Source of the DNA: Vespula vulgaris
Taxonomy: Eukaryota; Arthropoda; Insecta; Hymenoptera; Vespidae
DNA: 64,000 nt
Assembly: GCF_905475345.1 (NCBI RefSeq)
Contig: NC_066587.1
Span: forward strand, 11,053,058-11,117,057
Direction of reading: 5' to 3'
Shown: positions 1 to 11,518 of the stretch, piece after piece
Numbering within the stretch: position 1 is the first letter of the stretch
How the letters are laid out: each line of letters starts with the position of its first letter
Position numbers and translations under genes: made by a program
The notes under the pieces: model-generated
The model's database searches: none
Seen by the model: only the letters and a program-made list of their open reading frames with translations
Told to the model about the DNA's origin: nothing

Positions 1-3000
1 GTACATTGACATGGTAGACAATGCTATCAATAGACAGATTATATGTCACGAGTTTCCCATGAAACTCTATAGATGAAAGTTACGCAATAGGTGGTCAATT
101 TTCACAACGTCTAGTCTATGTTACGTCAATCTAGTATACGTAATGGAATCTTTAAAGCGGAAGTTACGGTGTATTGATTTCTTTCTTATTAATCGTTCTC
201 ATTCTTAATCGATACTACTCAGGTCATTGATATCTAGTTACAAATATTCGTGTAAATTGTCATTGAAATTGTACATATAAGTTTCTTGGGAAAATTCAAT
301 AAATCACAATGGGTCTGTAACCTTTATATTTTTAATCGTTAATAGTCACGCATAGTCGTAAGTATAAAGTAAGTATATTAGTGAATAAAAAAAGTATATA
401 GTGAGTAAAAAGTGCTAATTATAACGATCAGCAGGTTTTAACGTCATTATAGATTTCTCTCTATAATTATTGTCTCGTTATCATGTTCATGAATACTCAT
501 TAGTCGTATTGGTGATTGCAGCTTCAAGCGTGATTATTCTTAAAATGTAAAATTACGCTTAAATGTCATTAAAAACAGTGAGTATTATTTAAGTATAAAA
601 AAAGAAAAAAAGTCTATTAAGACCGATATCTTGTTATTTTCATATATTGCACTTTTCAAGATCATATTATTTCCTAAGCAAGAAATGCAACATATAACTC
701 TCGATCGATTTAATTTTAGATCCTTTAGGATATTCGTGATTCTAAGCTCGCGTGACGATACCGGATGGCAGGATATTCGTGCTCTTGTGCTACTACTCGA
801 GCACCAAAAAAGCGTGGAGGCCGCAGAATGTGTAGAGAGGGCTGTACGTTGAAATTATCCGACCTAAACGTTCCTATTCCTAATTTCTGTGGCTATGATC
901 AATCGGAAATATAACAGAGAAATGTCTTAAACTTTGACATGTCGCATGAATACCTTAACATTTTCTTACAAACAAATCGAACTTTTATTTCTTTATTTAC
1001 GCGTATTTTATCCAAAGTTATCGTAACTATTTTACATTGAAATGAACTAGATTTTAATAGGTGAAAGAAAGATTAACGATTCTTATAAGGATCGATATAG
1101 AAACTTTGGACCATGAACTTTGAACCACTAAGACTTCTTTGAATCAGGTACTAACTTCGTAATATTCAATGCTCCAACGATTTCTCATCTTGATAGTTAG
1201 ATGGTTGACCTAGAAAAAAGCTATCAATGAATTCTGAAGACGTTCTTTAGCAGAATACCTACTTTCTCTCTCAATGACTTCGAATTAATTCGTAAGTATC
1301 GATAAATCGAATATATTGTTAATCGAAATAAAAATTGTTAGCTATTGAGTAGATAATAACAAAAGAAGTCTAGTCATTTTAATAAAGTAATCAAAGAAGA
1401 GTAGTAAAAAACAAATCAAGGTTCTACTTGAACTTTCCTATCATTCATCATTAATTATTATCCTTGATTCTATCGCTAATCGCTGCGGAATTATTTGGTA
1501 ATTGCTCGTTAATTGACATTTCACAAACCACAAGATCGCATGTTATATGTTGGATTCGCACGTAAGTTTACTAACGAGTATAGAAACTGTGGCGCATGCA
1601 AATGCACGAGCCGGTTTATGTGGAACGACACTTACGAATATGTGAGTATTAAGATCTCGTACCGATATGTAAAGTCAAATGTGTAAATCGAATATTAATG
1701 GAACGGTCACGATCGAAGCGTCGAATATGGAAGAATACAATTAAAAACAATATCATTAAGCATACACTAACCAGAAATCTTTAAAATTTGAAGTAAATTG
1801 ATACGAATAAACAATATAGAAGAATACCATTAAAAACAATATCATTAAACATATAGTAACCAGAAATCTGTAAAATTCGAAATAAATTAATACGAATAAG
1901 AAATGCATGTGAACTAAAGTCGATTGAATTTTTACCACTTCTGTTCTCAAATTGCTATGACGGCTAACTAAATCAAAATTGCCGGAAATACGCTACAATA
2001 GTTAGACTGGTCCTCGATGGTAATCCTTTAAGAATATCAATACGAAACAAAAAATACTTCTTTATTTGAAATAATACTTTGATACAAATAAAAATTTATC
2101 CGAGTAATCGATTAATTTTCGCTATAGTTTTTTCCGTGAAAATGGCTTGTCCAGCTATATTGTACATACAAGAGGACTCTCGTAGAACCTTATCGATCGA
2201 CCCAATTGGACCGTCAACTACTGACAAACGACTTTTTCTTTTAGGCCAGAGTCAGCCTTACCATCGTCGGCATACATATTATTCGTGATCGTTTATTCAA
2301 AGAGATAATAGAGAGCGTTCACCATGATCATAGTCGAGCTTGTAAGAAATAAAATATAAAACAAAATTTCTTATTATTCTCCTGAGACCGAACTACTTTA
2401 TTCCGAGGCTGCTTTATGGAATCATTTTCTAAAAATAAATACACAATATGTATGTAAAATTGATGTAACCAGACAGGAAGATACAAGGGCTTAGATTTAA
2501 TGATGTTTTTGTTGAAACACACGTTCTTTTAATACATATCTATGTAATTCCCATCTAATTTACCGGTTTTCTTACAAAGACCTTCTTACGATCAACCAAG
2601 GGAGACGATCTCTGATCACGGAATGCAATAATTGTTCCTTGCCATGTAGACAGATTACATATTCGGGGAAAGAAATCGGAGAGCGAAAGAGCGAGCACGA
2701 TTCGACCAAGAAGATAGGAAAGGCGATAGCCTTGAACTGACGCTGCTCGCTTACGTCACCGTTAACCATTAGCGGCGTTACCACATTGAGGTTTATATAC
2801 GTCTGTCTGTCGCTTAAATTTACTATCACAGTTCGATGCAAATTGTAAACAATAGCGTAGAACGTCGCCTTTACGATGACGTCTACTACCGTAACACTTT
2901 ATTGTACGCATACCACGATTTAACAATGAGATCGAAATGTTTAACCATCATTAATCAAGTTACCTTTGATTAAACGAGTTGATCGAAGGTAATGACTCAA

Positions 3001-4290
3001 AACAAATGCAAAAAAGTATTCTACTTTGAACATCAAATTTATAAATTATCACATTGGCAAATAAAAATAATGAAAGATGAGAATGCTTGAATGAGAAATT
3101 ACGTAAAGTTACAAATGAAATCTGAGCAAGATTAGTTGCGTAAGATGATTACCTGATAATAACGGGAATTGTTGAAAAATGTCAGATGTATGCTCGTATT
3201 ATTTAAGAGAATAAATCACTCTAAATATTATTATTTTCATGTGTTGCACGTTTTTGATGTCCTTGCATCGAGAAACCTAATTTTTCGATCGTTAGCATAG
3301 TGATAAATTTATTCTATTATGAGCTCGTTGAAAAAGGTTCGAGAATTTTATACTTTATATAATTAAAATTGTATATGTTAATCTCTCGCACGATATATAA
3401 AACCAACGAGGGATTGTGATTATTTATTAAACGTTAATGTCCATACGTAAGTTATAATTAAATAACACCGTGCAATCTATTAAGATCTATTGCGTATAGA
3501 TGCTCTTATACGCTGCAATTAAAAGACAGTAATGACGATTGATCGATGAGTAACGACCTAAAAACCAATGGGAACACACAGTGTCACGCGCTTCATTAAT
3601 TCTCTGTTGAGAAAACATTTTCTTTCTACGTTTTCTGCTTATTCCAATCTTCAATGCACATTACCAAGCTAAAATTAAGTTAAATTTTCTAGAAAGTATC
3701 GAATTCTTTCGATACAATCAAATGTTATCAAGAAAATAGCTTAATTCGTGATAAAGAAGAATTGTAAACATTATAAGAGTGCACTGATAAGCATTGAACG
3801 AATATAATCAACGATTAAAAATATTATCAAATTTAAAAGAAGTAATCGTCGAGTGAAAGCTTAGTGATAAATAACAATAAAATTAAGCGAATATCTCGCC
3901 TTCGATCTTATCAAATTAGCAAAATATGAGTAATAAAATTGGGAAGATCTTATTAATAAAAACTTAAATCTAATGCCTACATGTGTTGACCTTGTAATCG
4001 AGATACCTATATGCTTACACATTCTTATGACAGATTCTACGTTTAACTAAAATACATAGAACGTTTCTATGTTTAAACAAGATCAACTCGGTAAATTAAA
4101 TGAAAATATTGTTATAAAAAGATTCGATCTGTATAAAGAAGAAAAATTGTGAGAAGGACTCGCGAACATAAATCCTCTCACGTTCGAATCCTTGACATTA
4201 TATCCATATGTATATGAAGTACATAGGAGACGTAGGAAGAAGAAAAAAAAGGTTTTTCTCCTTGAGAGCAAAGAAAAAAGTCAATGATAC
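1..4290 (-). other. Intron of the left-edge gene (no exon seen)
   Basis: This AT-rich stretch lies downstream of the proximal first exon and is read as that gene's first intron, running off the window. I found no supported exon. It holds a short tandem duplication at 1731-1905. Two islands are less AT-rich than their surroundings, about 740-850 and 2560-2880. Each has an open frame of 70-90 codons (plus strand for the first, minus for the second) but no family I recognise and no convincing pair of splice sites. The intron call rests on the donor at 4290/4289 and the lack of any other gene. Confidence 0.5.
1731..1905. repeat. Two-copy tandem duplication, period about 89 bp
   Basis: Copy 1 starts at 1731 and copy 2 at 1820. 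Both start with AAGAATAC, then run through AACAATATCATTAA, AACCAGAAATCT and GATACGAATAA-like blocks, with scattered substitutions. It is an old local duplication within AT-rich intron sequence. No function is visible. Confidence 0.8.
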
Positions 4291-4993
4291 CTTTGATCTG
4301 AGCGATATGCGCATCATATTGACTCCTACTGCGTAGGTGTTCCATCCTAGCAGCGACATTCTGGAAACTCTGGCTACGATATTCCGCATACCAAACGGAT
4401 GGTGGTCGATCGTCCGGTGAAAAATGTTGAGAATTGCTGCCTCTTCTTGGAAAGAAATTTTCTTCCGATGGAAATTTAGTAAAGGACGTTACCGAGCTGG
4501 ACTTACTACCACCGTGACTTTGAGCACCGTGACTATGACTCTGATAAGCGGAGTCTTCGAGGGCGTGTTCCTCGCTCGGTGTCCTGCTCATTTCCGTGAA
4601 TACGATCGGGTCATTCGTAGAAATGTTAGTATCATTTATAGAGGTCGACGATATTATTTCTCTAGTACTTTTTCTAACGATGACCTTTTCGAATTTGACG
4701 ACCTTAGCGCCGTTTAAATCACCCTCTTCAACGAGTCTCTCGAAGCTTTCTTCGAAGGAGGAATCGCTGGCTCTTGACGATGGTCTCGCAAACGACGAGC
4801 GGAAGACACGAGCACGCGAGGAATCGACTTCGTCCGGTGGTTCGTCGGTACTCGTTGGTGAACCTTGACCACCGGTCCATACTTGTTCGAAAAAGTTCAC
4901 CCTATCTCGAAGTCGACCGCCACGTGGCGTCCTAGGACTATCCTGACGACTAGGACTACCTTCGTCCCTAGGTGGAGTTCCTCGTCGTGACAT
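4291..4993 (-). CDS. Proximal alternative first coding exon of a large, probably actin-associated gene
   Basis: The exon runs from ATG at 4993-4991 to a donor after 4291 (AAAG|GTATCA). It encodes about 234 residues and ends in phase 1. An in-frame TAG lies just upstream of the ATG, so this start is secure. The protein begins MSRRGTPPRDEGSPSRQDS, is rich in Ser, Arg and Pro, and has an ordered-looking block (LRDRVNFFEQVWTGG) followed by FEESFERLVEEGDLNGAKVV. There is no signal peptide or membrane segment. It ends RSRSQYDAHIAQIKG, which reads like the approach to a folded domain in the next exon. The exon at 6836 on the same strand also ends in phase 1 after a similar helical tail, so the two look like alternative N-termini of one protein. 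A nesprin/Msp300-type protein, whose calponin-homology pair would follow, is my best guess from memory. A spectraplakin or another cytoskeletal giant is possible. The exon call is stronger than the family call. Confidence 0.7.
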
Positions 4994-5900
4994 ATTTTTA
5001 TGTTTAATCTATGCTCGCCAGGATCGAGCTCAATTCATTTATTGTATTGTCATCCCATTGAAAGGCGACTTTATAATCGCCGAGCGACGTTTTCTACAAA
5101 TGCCGGCTCTTCCGGTCTTCTTCATCGAAGAGTCTCGGTTCTTCTTGATCCTTCCGCAGATGTAAAACAATCGGTAGACACCTGTTCAATGGATACCACA
5201 CCCCACGCACTGTGTAGATGAGAGAGAGAGAGAGAGAGAAAGAAAAAGAAAGTATTCTTCACGCGCCGTTGACACCGCACCCTCTCGACGACACCTCGTT
5301 CAGTCGTCCGCATCGACAGGGACAGCTGCTGTTTTTGCTGCTTTTGCTGGTACTGCTGCTGATAGTCTGTTCGTACCGGCCCGGCTCGTTCTCCTCTCTG
5401 AATATGTGTTTGGCTCAATTTTATACGTACACGTATTACTTCGGCTTACGTACTGGAGACGGCACGTAACGCGTATGTAAATGTCGCGCGTGCGTGCCTG
5501 AGTTTATGGAATGTACGTATATACATAAAGGAACGTACTGTGCCCGCGCACGACGAACGTCGGTTCGATACTGGAGGCACTTCGAGCGACGTAGCTTCCA
5601 CCTCGTTCGCAAGTCCCACCGCCCGCGCTCTCCGTCACTACTACAAAGGCAACAACAACGACAACGACGACGACGAGTGCGACGACTAAGCACAAGGATA
5701 ACGAGGGTAACAGAGACAACAACGAATACGACGACGAAGATGAGGATAACGAGCCAGTCGTCGTAATAACGTAAACGACGACAGCGTCGAAGCGGCGTCG
5801 GCGTCGACGTCGACGTCGACGGAACCGGCATTTCTCCCCTCTCCTATGTTCTCAATACGAAACCTTCTCGATCAATCCTCTTATCCTGACCCTTTCTATC
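4994..5900 (-). promoter_or_regulatory. Probable 5' UTR and promoter region of the proximal transcript
   Basis: This block upstream of the proximal ATG is much richer in G+C and CpG than the flanking introns, with runs such as GACGACG and GTCGACGTCGACG around 5640-5830. In vertebrates this would suggest a CpG island; in an insect it only marks a composition change typical of a first exon and its flank. Overlapping open frames on both strands here encode low-complexity Arg/Ser/Val and look like composition artefacts. No clear TATA box or start site was identified. Confidence 0.35.
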
Positions 5901-6835
5901 TTACTCTCTCTCTTTCTCTCTTTCTATTACTATCCTTATTTCTCTTCTATCCTTCTTCCTTCCTTTCTGATTAATTCAAGATTCAGTCGCATTGTTCTTA
6001 TGTAACTAGACGCCTCATAAATGAAGTTTTTTTTTTTATTTTCACGTCTCATCGATTGGACTTTTAAAGCCAGCTATTCTTGTGATGGTGAACATGGTAA
6101 AATTTATCACACACAAAAATCAGTACGATCGATCCGTACTTCGTAGAAATGAGAGTTTTAATCGCGAATAGGACGGCGTTTCTATTTTGCCGGCGAGTTA
6201 TCATAATTTATTTTTGCGAGATGAAAAATGTAATAAAAGTTCTTATGATGTTCGAGCGACTTAACGACTGCCCTATATCGATTCTTAGTCGATCAATCTT
6301 TTCGTTTCTTTTATTTTCATCCTACTCTTATCTTTGTACTTAATGCTACTCGTTACAATATTACTCACTTTGAATTGATAAGCATTGCAATCATATTTTT
6401 ACTTTTAAAACTCGATAAGCACGTAACCAACTACTCGATTTACGTATGAAATGAGAATTTCGTTTCGGGTTCTCTCAAAAAGAGTTCTGAATCAAATGCC
6501 TGTAGTTAAGTTTTACGATCTAGTACATAGCGATATTTTATAAATAATCACGCAAAATTTATTATATTTTCTACGTATAAAAAGAATAAGGAAAATAATA
6601 AAAGACTTAAAAATTTTCTATTAATAGAATAGAACATCTTAGAAACGTGAAATCTGGAATGACGTTTGAGCAACAAGTGGTGAGAAATTGGTTCACGGCT
6701 GTTATGTATGCGCTTGATTATGTTCTGGCATAGATACCAGTGCGAAGGGAAAAGCAATTAGAAGGTTTCTTCGTTAAGATCTTTGAAATAAAGATCAGAA
6801 TTAAATTATCAGGTTCGAAGCAATCGTTTGCTCAC
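5901..6835 (-). other. Intron between the distal exons and the proximal first exon
   Basis: Pyrimidine-rich then AT-rich sequence with no exon that I can support. It lies between the donor at 6835/6834 and the proximal promoter region, so in the distal transcript it would be intronic. Confidence 0.5.
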
Positions 6836-7712
6836 CCTGTAATTGTTGTATCGTAGCCTGATATTCGGCAAGTTTCTCATCAACGTAATCTTGGCTTTGA
6901 CTGGCGATAATTTCTGCAGTACTAGGACCACTGGATTCTTCATCGACTGGTGTGTGATCTAATGGTACACCAATATATTCGTAATCACCAGATCTATAAG
7001 GCGCTATCAGGTACTCCGGTGGTCCACAAGGTACAGGTGATGTTATATCGCTTCCAAGTGGACTCTACATAAACATATAATTTTTTTTTCGAATCAAATA
7101 TATATTATTATATGCAACTCGCAGTTTGTTTATAAAATATAAACTTAATAAAGATTAATTTTTTCTATCGTACCTACAAACGAACAAGATAGCATGTTGC
7201 TCGTAAATCGATACTAAATGTCAAGATAAGACTAACTATATTTGAAGAACTAATGATACGATAGCGTGACTACTAACGCCAATATGACAATTATAAGTCT
7301 CGCATAACAAGAGATTGGTATTGGTATTAATATCTATACTAACCTGTACTGGTATAAACGGTCGGGGAGATTGATTTCCTTGAGCAATAGACGATGGCCA
7401 TCTTGGTCTTGGACATTGAATGTAACCATGCGGTGGATAACCAAAAACTGGTGACATCCCAGGTGAAATTGGCATTCCGATCGGTACAGGACTCATTGAA
7501 TGGACCACACCAGGGTACGAATGTGGTGACATTGGACGGGTATGATGGACAGGTGTCGGTGGTCTTCGTGAAGAGGAGGGCGAATATACCGACGGTGGTT
7601 TGAACATGTTCGACGGAGTGGGTGTGTTTGGTCCACTTGGCGTACTGGCTCTACCTGAGGAAGCGCCGGGAGGTCCATGACCTCCTGGCGGTCTAGACGG
7701 ATGCTGTGACAT
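6836..7712 (-). CDS. Distal alternative N-terminus of the same large gene, two coding exons
   Basis: Coding exon 1 is 7712-7344 (123 codons, phase 0, donor CAG|GTTAGT) and coding exon 2 is 7064-6836 (229 nt, acceptor GTAG|AGTCC, donor G|GTGAGC, ending in phase 1). An in-frame TAG lies 9 codons or fewer upstream of the ATG. The first 123 residues are a Pro/Ser/Gly-rich disordered head (MSQHPSRPPGGHGPPG, repeated SP, TP and MSP motifs). Exon 2 continues with PEYLIAPYRSGDYEYIG and a probable amphipathic helix, SQDYVDEKLAEYQATIQQLQ. No catalytic motif or membrane segment is seen. The exon 2 tail is what I remember preceding the actin-binding calponin-homology domain of Msp300/nesprin, but that exon lies beyond the left edge. 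Its phase-1 end matches the exon at 4291-4993, which supports alternative promoters feeding one body. Confidence 0.7.
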
Positions 7713-7764
7713 TACGCTTAGCTATTTCGAAATGTTCTGCACCACCCCTTGATTTCTATCATCA
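7713..7764 (-). other. 5' UTR part of the distal first coding exon
   Basis: On the minus strand the acceptor TTTTACAG ends at 7765, and the 52 nt from 7764 to the ATG are non-coding, with an in-frame TAG close to the start codon. This implies at least one more upstream non-coding exon; the best candidate is 10283 to about 10655. Confidence 0.55.
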
Positions 7765-10282
7765 CTGTAAAATAAAATAAATAATAAGATTGACTTGACA
7801 TCATAAATCATTTTTTCAGTCAAACGTCGGTAAAGTAAAATTATTAAAAAAAAAATTAGCTAAAAGACGAAACAATCATTATTTTCAATTTTTCTTAACA
7901 ATTCTATAATATTGTACCAAAGAATTAGGAATAATTGAAAATCAAAGTTTAAGATAATCACGAGATGTCAAGATAGTTATATGGCTACACATAAAGACTT
8001 GCATGTGCACCTATACGTTCTAAGAAACCAATCGACCAAGCTCTCGGTCGCGTAGTGACAGTGAGGTGAGTAGATCTGGATGGCTCCAGGCCAAAAGTAT
8101 CTTGAAATAGGTGCCTACATTGTTAGCACGTATCTATGAATTCCTATACATTAATATGAAATCAAAATGTCATGTCATAAGATATATATACCAGATGTAG
8201 ATTAGATATTTAACAATTTTCATCGATAAAGCCAGGTCATTGTCATTAAGCTATTGTACTCAATTACTTGCGATTTGAATTATAATTTAAGATATATCTA
8301 TTATTACTATTTTTTTTTAATTTATTAATTATTTATATAAAAATTTTTTAAGTTTTAGTTAAAAAAATAGTTAATTTTCTTGACTTAATTTTATTGTCTT
8401 TTATCAATACAACATCCTGACCTGAAATTGTTGAATCTTCGTTATAATTAAGACGTACGTTAGACCAAGAAAGCATTTGTAGAATTTCTGTAAGAAGCTT
8501 TGGATTTAGAAAGAGTTCATTGATACTAAAAGGTTTGGCACCTGGAAGATGCATACGCGCATAAATGAGTTCATTCACATTAACGAAACGATGTTTATAG
8601 TCATTGAAAAATGATGATGAACGAACAACTATTCAACGCATAAAATTACAAACGGTTCGTTTTATGTCTTATCTGTTATATATATACATATTCTGTTTTT
8701 ACATCGAGCAAATACATATTACATGGTGTATAATTAAACAATAACCTTCTTTGAATTATTTAAAATATATCGATATCTTTAAAAGTATTGAATAAGATGA
8801 AAACCTTAAGGTTCTCTGTTGGATGCCGAGTGTAGGCCGCCTAAATATAGTACCAATTCTATTTTTGCGTGCTGCGACGCTTATACACACACGTCCGACA
8901 AACCACCACCAGGTATATTCGCGATGAGTGCATCAGATATTTTAGAAAGTGACAGACACACATATTAGCAGCCGTAATCGCCCTTCCAGTCACATCATAG
9001 ACACGTGTACACGTGCGTAATTTTTGTTCTCGGCACTTCTCTCTCTCTCTTTCTCTCTTTCTCTTTCTGTATTTATCTATTTATCTATCTATCTATCTAT
9101 CTATCTATCTCTCTTATGTTGTCACTGATATCAGCATTTCCACGAGTATTTCGTTTCTTTAAAAACGTTCTCCAGTCTGAAGATAGTCGGCGGTACCTTC
9201 GATTATGACCATGACCCATTAAATGATGACAAAAATAAATATAATATATATACGTTTGCAAAATGTACAGCAGAAAAGTGTCCGATTAATATAAGTAATC
9301 GACATGTAATATAAATGTGATTCAAAGTGAAATACATCTTGCTAAGAACTATAATCAATTTTGACCGATTATAATTTTTTTGTTATTGCTGTTTTACTAT
9401 AGTAAAAAAGAAAATTATTCACAAATTACACAACAGACGAGATGTAGAGAGATATTTATGAGATGTAGAGAGATATCAACATAATCTACATAATTTAAAA
9501 ATCATTACGTATATCAAGAAATGATTCCGTAACAAAATGTTGAAAAATTTATAAGTAATTCAAGGCAATATTATGGGCTATACTTATAACAATAATCCTA
9601 ATAACATAAATAAATCCGGATAGATATTTGTTTTTCGAAATAGTTAAAATGTAAAGTTTACGGATATTCAAGTACATTTTTTTTTTTGACATGTATTACG
9701 TGAATATACTGGTACACTCTATCCTAACAGACAAATATGTATTTGCCATTCATTGTCTAAATCTTATGCAAATATCAAGAGATTAGATTACCCTCGAAGA
9801 AATATTGAATCGAAAATTGAATTCGATTTCTAGATGGATTATTCGATGGAAGAGACATAAAACGGCGTAGCACCAGTCTCTGGATCCTGGACCTCAGATG
9901 CTGCGTCCAAAAATAAAATCTCTGCCGAATTGGTGATCAGAAATAGTCCCGTTCGGAACGGATGTCGTTGACAGAGGTTGCTCACATTGGCCCAGCAATG
10001 GGCAGTTATTGGAACTCATCCATTGCTAACATTCACCCACGTGAATCACAATGATGTCGCAAACTTGTTTTTTTTTCATTCGCTAACACACTATCTAATT
10101 AAAAGCACCAATAGCACTAACATCTCGAATGTTTGTTATATCCAAATAGCAAGAAAATGTGGAATTCCTATTTAGAGTAGGATTCATTCTACGTATCGAG
10201 TGATTATTATTTTTCCATACAAATTTATCTACCCAAATTCAATGGATCTCGTAAGATCTATAAAAGTAAAATCAATACTCAC
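7765..10282 (-). other. First intron of the distal transcript
   Basis: AT-rich sequence between the acceptor at 7765 and the donor at 10282/10281. It contains a short (CTAT)n run near 9076-9110 and the island at 9840-9990 described separately. The open frame near 8348-8578 on the minus strand has no flanking splice sites or recognisable family, and I do not call it a gene. Confidence 0.5.
9840..9990 (-). other. GC-richer exon-like island, unassigned
   Basis: In contrast to its surroundings this block reads openly on the minus strand for about 46 codons, including the stretch GLFLITNSAEILFLDAASE, before a TAA. It could be an exon of an unrecognised gene, a fragment of an old insertion, or conserved non-coding DNA. 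No good acceptor was found immediately upstream. The plus strand is also partly open, so strand and coding status are uncertain. Confidence 0.2.
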
Positions 10283-10655
10283 CGACAAATCCCGAAGTAA
10301 ACGTCAGTGTAATCAACGGTGAAATTTAACGCGTTCTGATCAAACAAATTCACTCGAAATGGAAGCTTCGTAAACGCACTTCTGATGTAATCCGTGTGCT
10401 TCTTCTTACGGATGTATAATTTTCGCTAGAATCTCTCCTGAAGAATAATATAAAAGGAAATAATGTAGAACACTAAAAAAAAAAAAAAAAAAACCTTATG
10501 GAATAAATTTGTCCACGATTCAAATACAGAAACGTAAGTAAAAGAATCGTGCGAAGGAAAAACGAACCGAACTATCGTAGGAGAACCGAATCGTCTATCT
10601 CCAGTCCGTGACCAAGTTCATGAAGAGACTGTCTTCAACACCGCGTCATTGGTCC
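10283..10655 (-). other. Non-coding first exon of the distal transcript
   Basis: The minus strand has a clean donor, CGG|TGAGT-type (G|GTGAGT), after 10283. The sequence upstream is mixed-composition and contains no long frame in the direction of transcription. A TATA box sits about 30 nt above the expected start near 10655. The 5' end is estimated from TATA spacing only. An 18-nt A run on the plus strand near 10477-10494 falls inside it. Confidence 0.45.
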
Positions 10656-10683
10656 ACGGTGGGCGCCGCGACGCTAGCCGGCG

Positions 10684-10691
10684 CTTTTATA
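10684..10691 (-). promoter_or_regulatory. TATA box of the distal promoter
   Basis: Minus strand TATAAAAG lies within TTAAATATAAAAGCGCC and is followed by a GC-rich stretch (CGCCGGCTAGCGTCGCGG), a typical core-promoter arrangement. It would place initiation near 10655-10660, matching the non-coding exon that ends with the donor at 10283. Confidence 0.5.
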
Positions 10692-11518
10692 TTTAACTTT
10701 GGCATCATTCGACGTACGATTTAACGGCAGCCGTTTCTACCATCACTCTTTCCTCTTCTTTTCTCTTCTATCTCTTTTCTTTTCTCCTATCCTGTTCTTG
10801 TTTCTTACCTCTCCTCTCAACTCTTCTTCGTAACCGCCCTATTTTCTTGTGCTTTTTACTTCGATGATGGCACGTGCTACGTTCGGCTTCTAATGACGTT
10901 ACTTGCGTTTATAGCTCATCGATAATTTTGGTCAGCCGTTCGTTTCTGGATGAAGAATAAAATTCATTGAGAATATCAATGATTCAATTGTATGAGATGA
11001 TATTGCAAATAATACTAACTTTACCGTAAGAACCGATTCGTAATACGATACCGTTAAATATTTGCTTCGTTTCGTTAGGACCAATATTAGGAACTTAACG
11101 CTACAGGGTAATAGTTCAGGGAATTTATTATAAATGTATTTCAATTTCACAAAAATTGTTTTATCAATATTTATATGATATATAGAAATAGGTATCTAGT
11201 AGAATTTAAATAGAGAAAGTAAATGGAATTGGAACTATTTAATTCAGTCTTAAGAAAATTAGTGTTATATCTATGTGTCTTTCTCTAATTATTTCTTTTA
11301 AGTTTAAAGCGGATAGTTTAAAAAAAAAAAACCTTTGAAGTGGTTTCATAATTGTTATTAAATAAATTTATTAAAATATATATTTTTTTAAATTTATAGT
11401 ATTATACAGATGTATGTCTTACATAAGTACTATTAAATAGTTTCGCAAATATATTACTTGTAATTTATAATTAATTAAAGCTTGCATTAAAATTATATAT
11501 TTTAAGATTTGAAAAATT
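10692..11518. other. Intergenic region between the left-edge gene and HPF1
   Basis: Contains the upstream flank of the distal promoter (a pyrimidine-rich block at 10740-10830) and then AT-rich sequence that is the 3' flank of the HPF1 gene, where its 3' UTR and poly(A) site should lie. AATAAA-type hexamers occur on the minus strand around 11360. No gene is seen. Confidence 0.5.

Noticed and set aside
5122..5831. Several overlapping frames of 70-130 codons on both strands
   Set aside because: Products of the GA/CT and GACGAC runs in the GC-rich 5' region; the sequences are Val/Arg/Leu low complexity.
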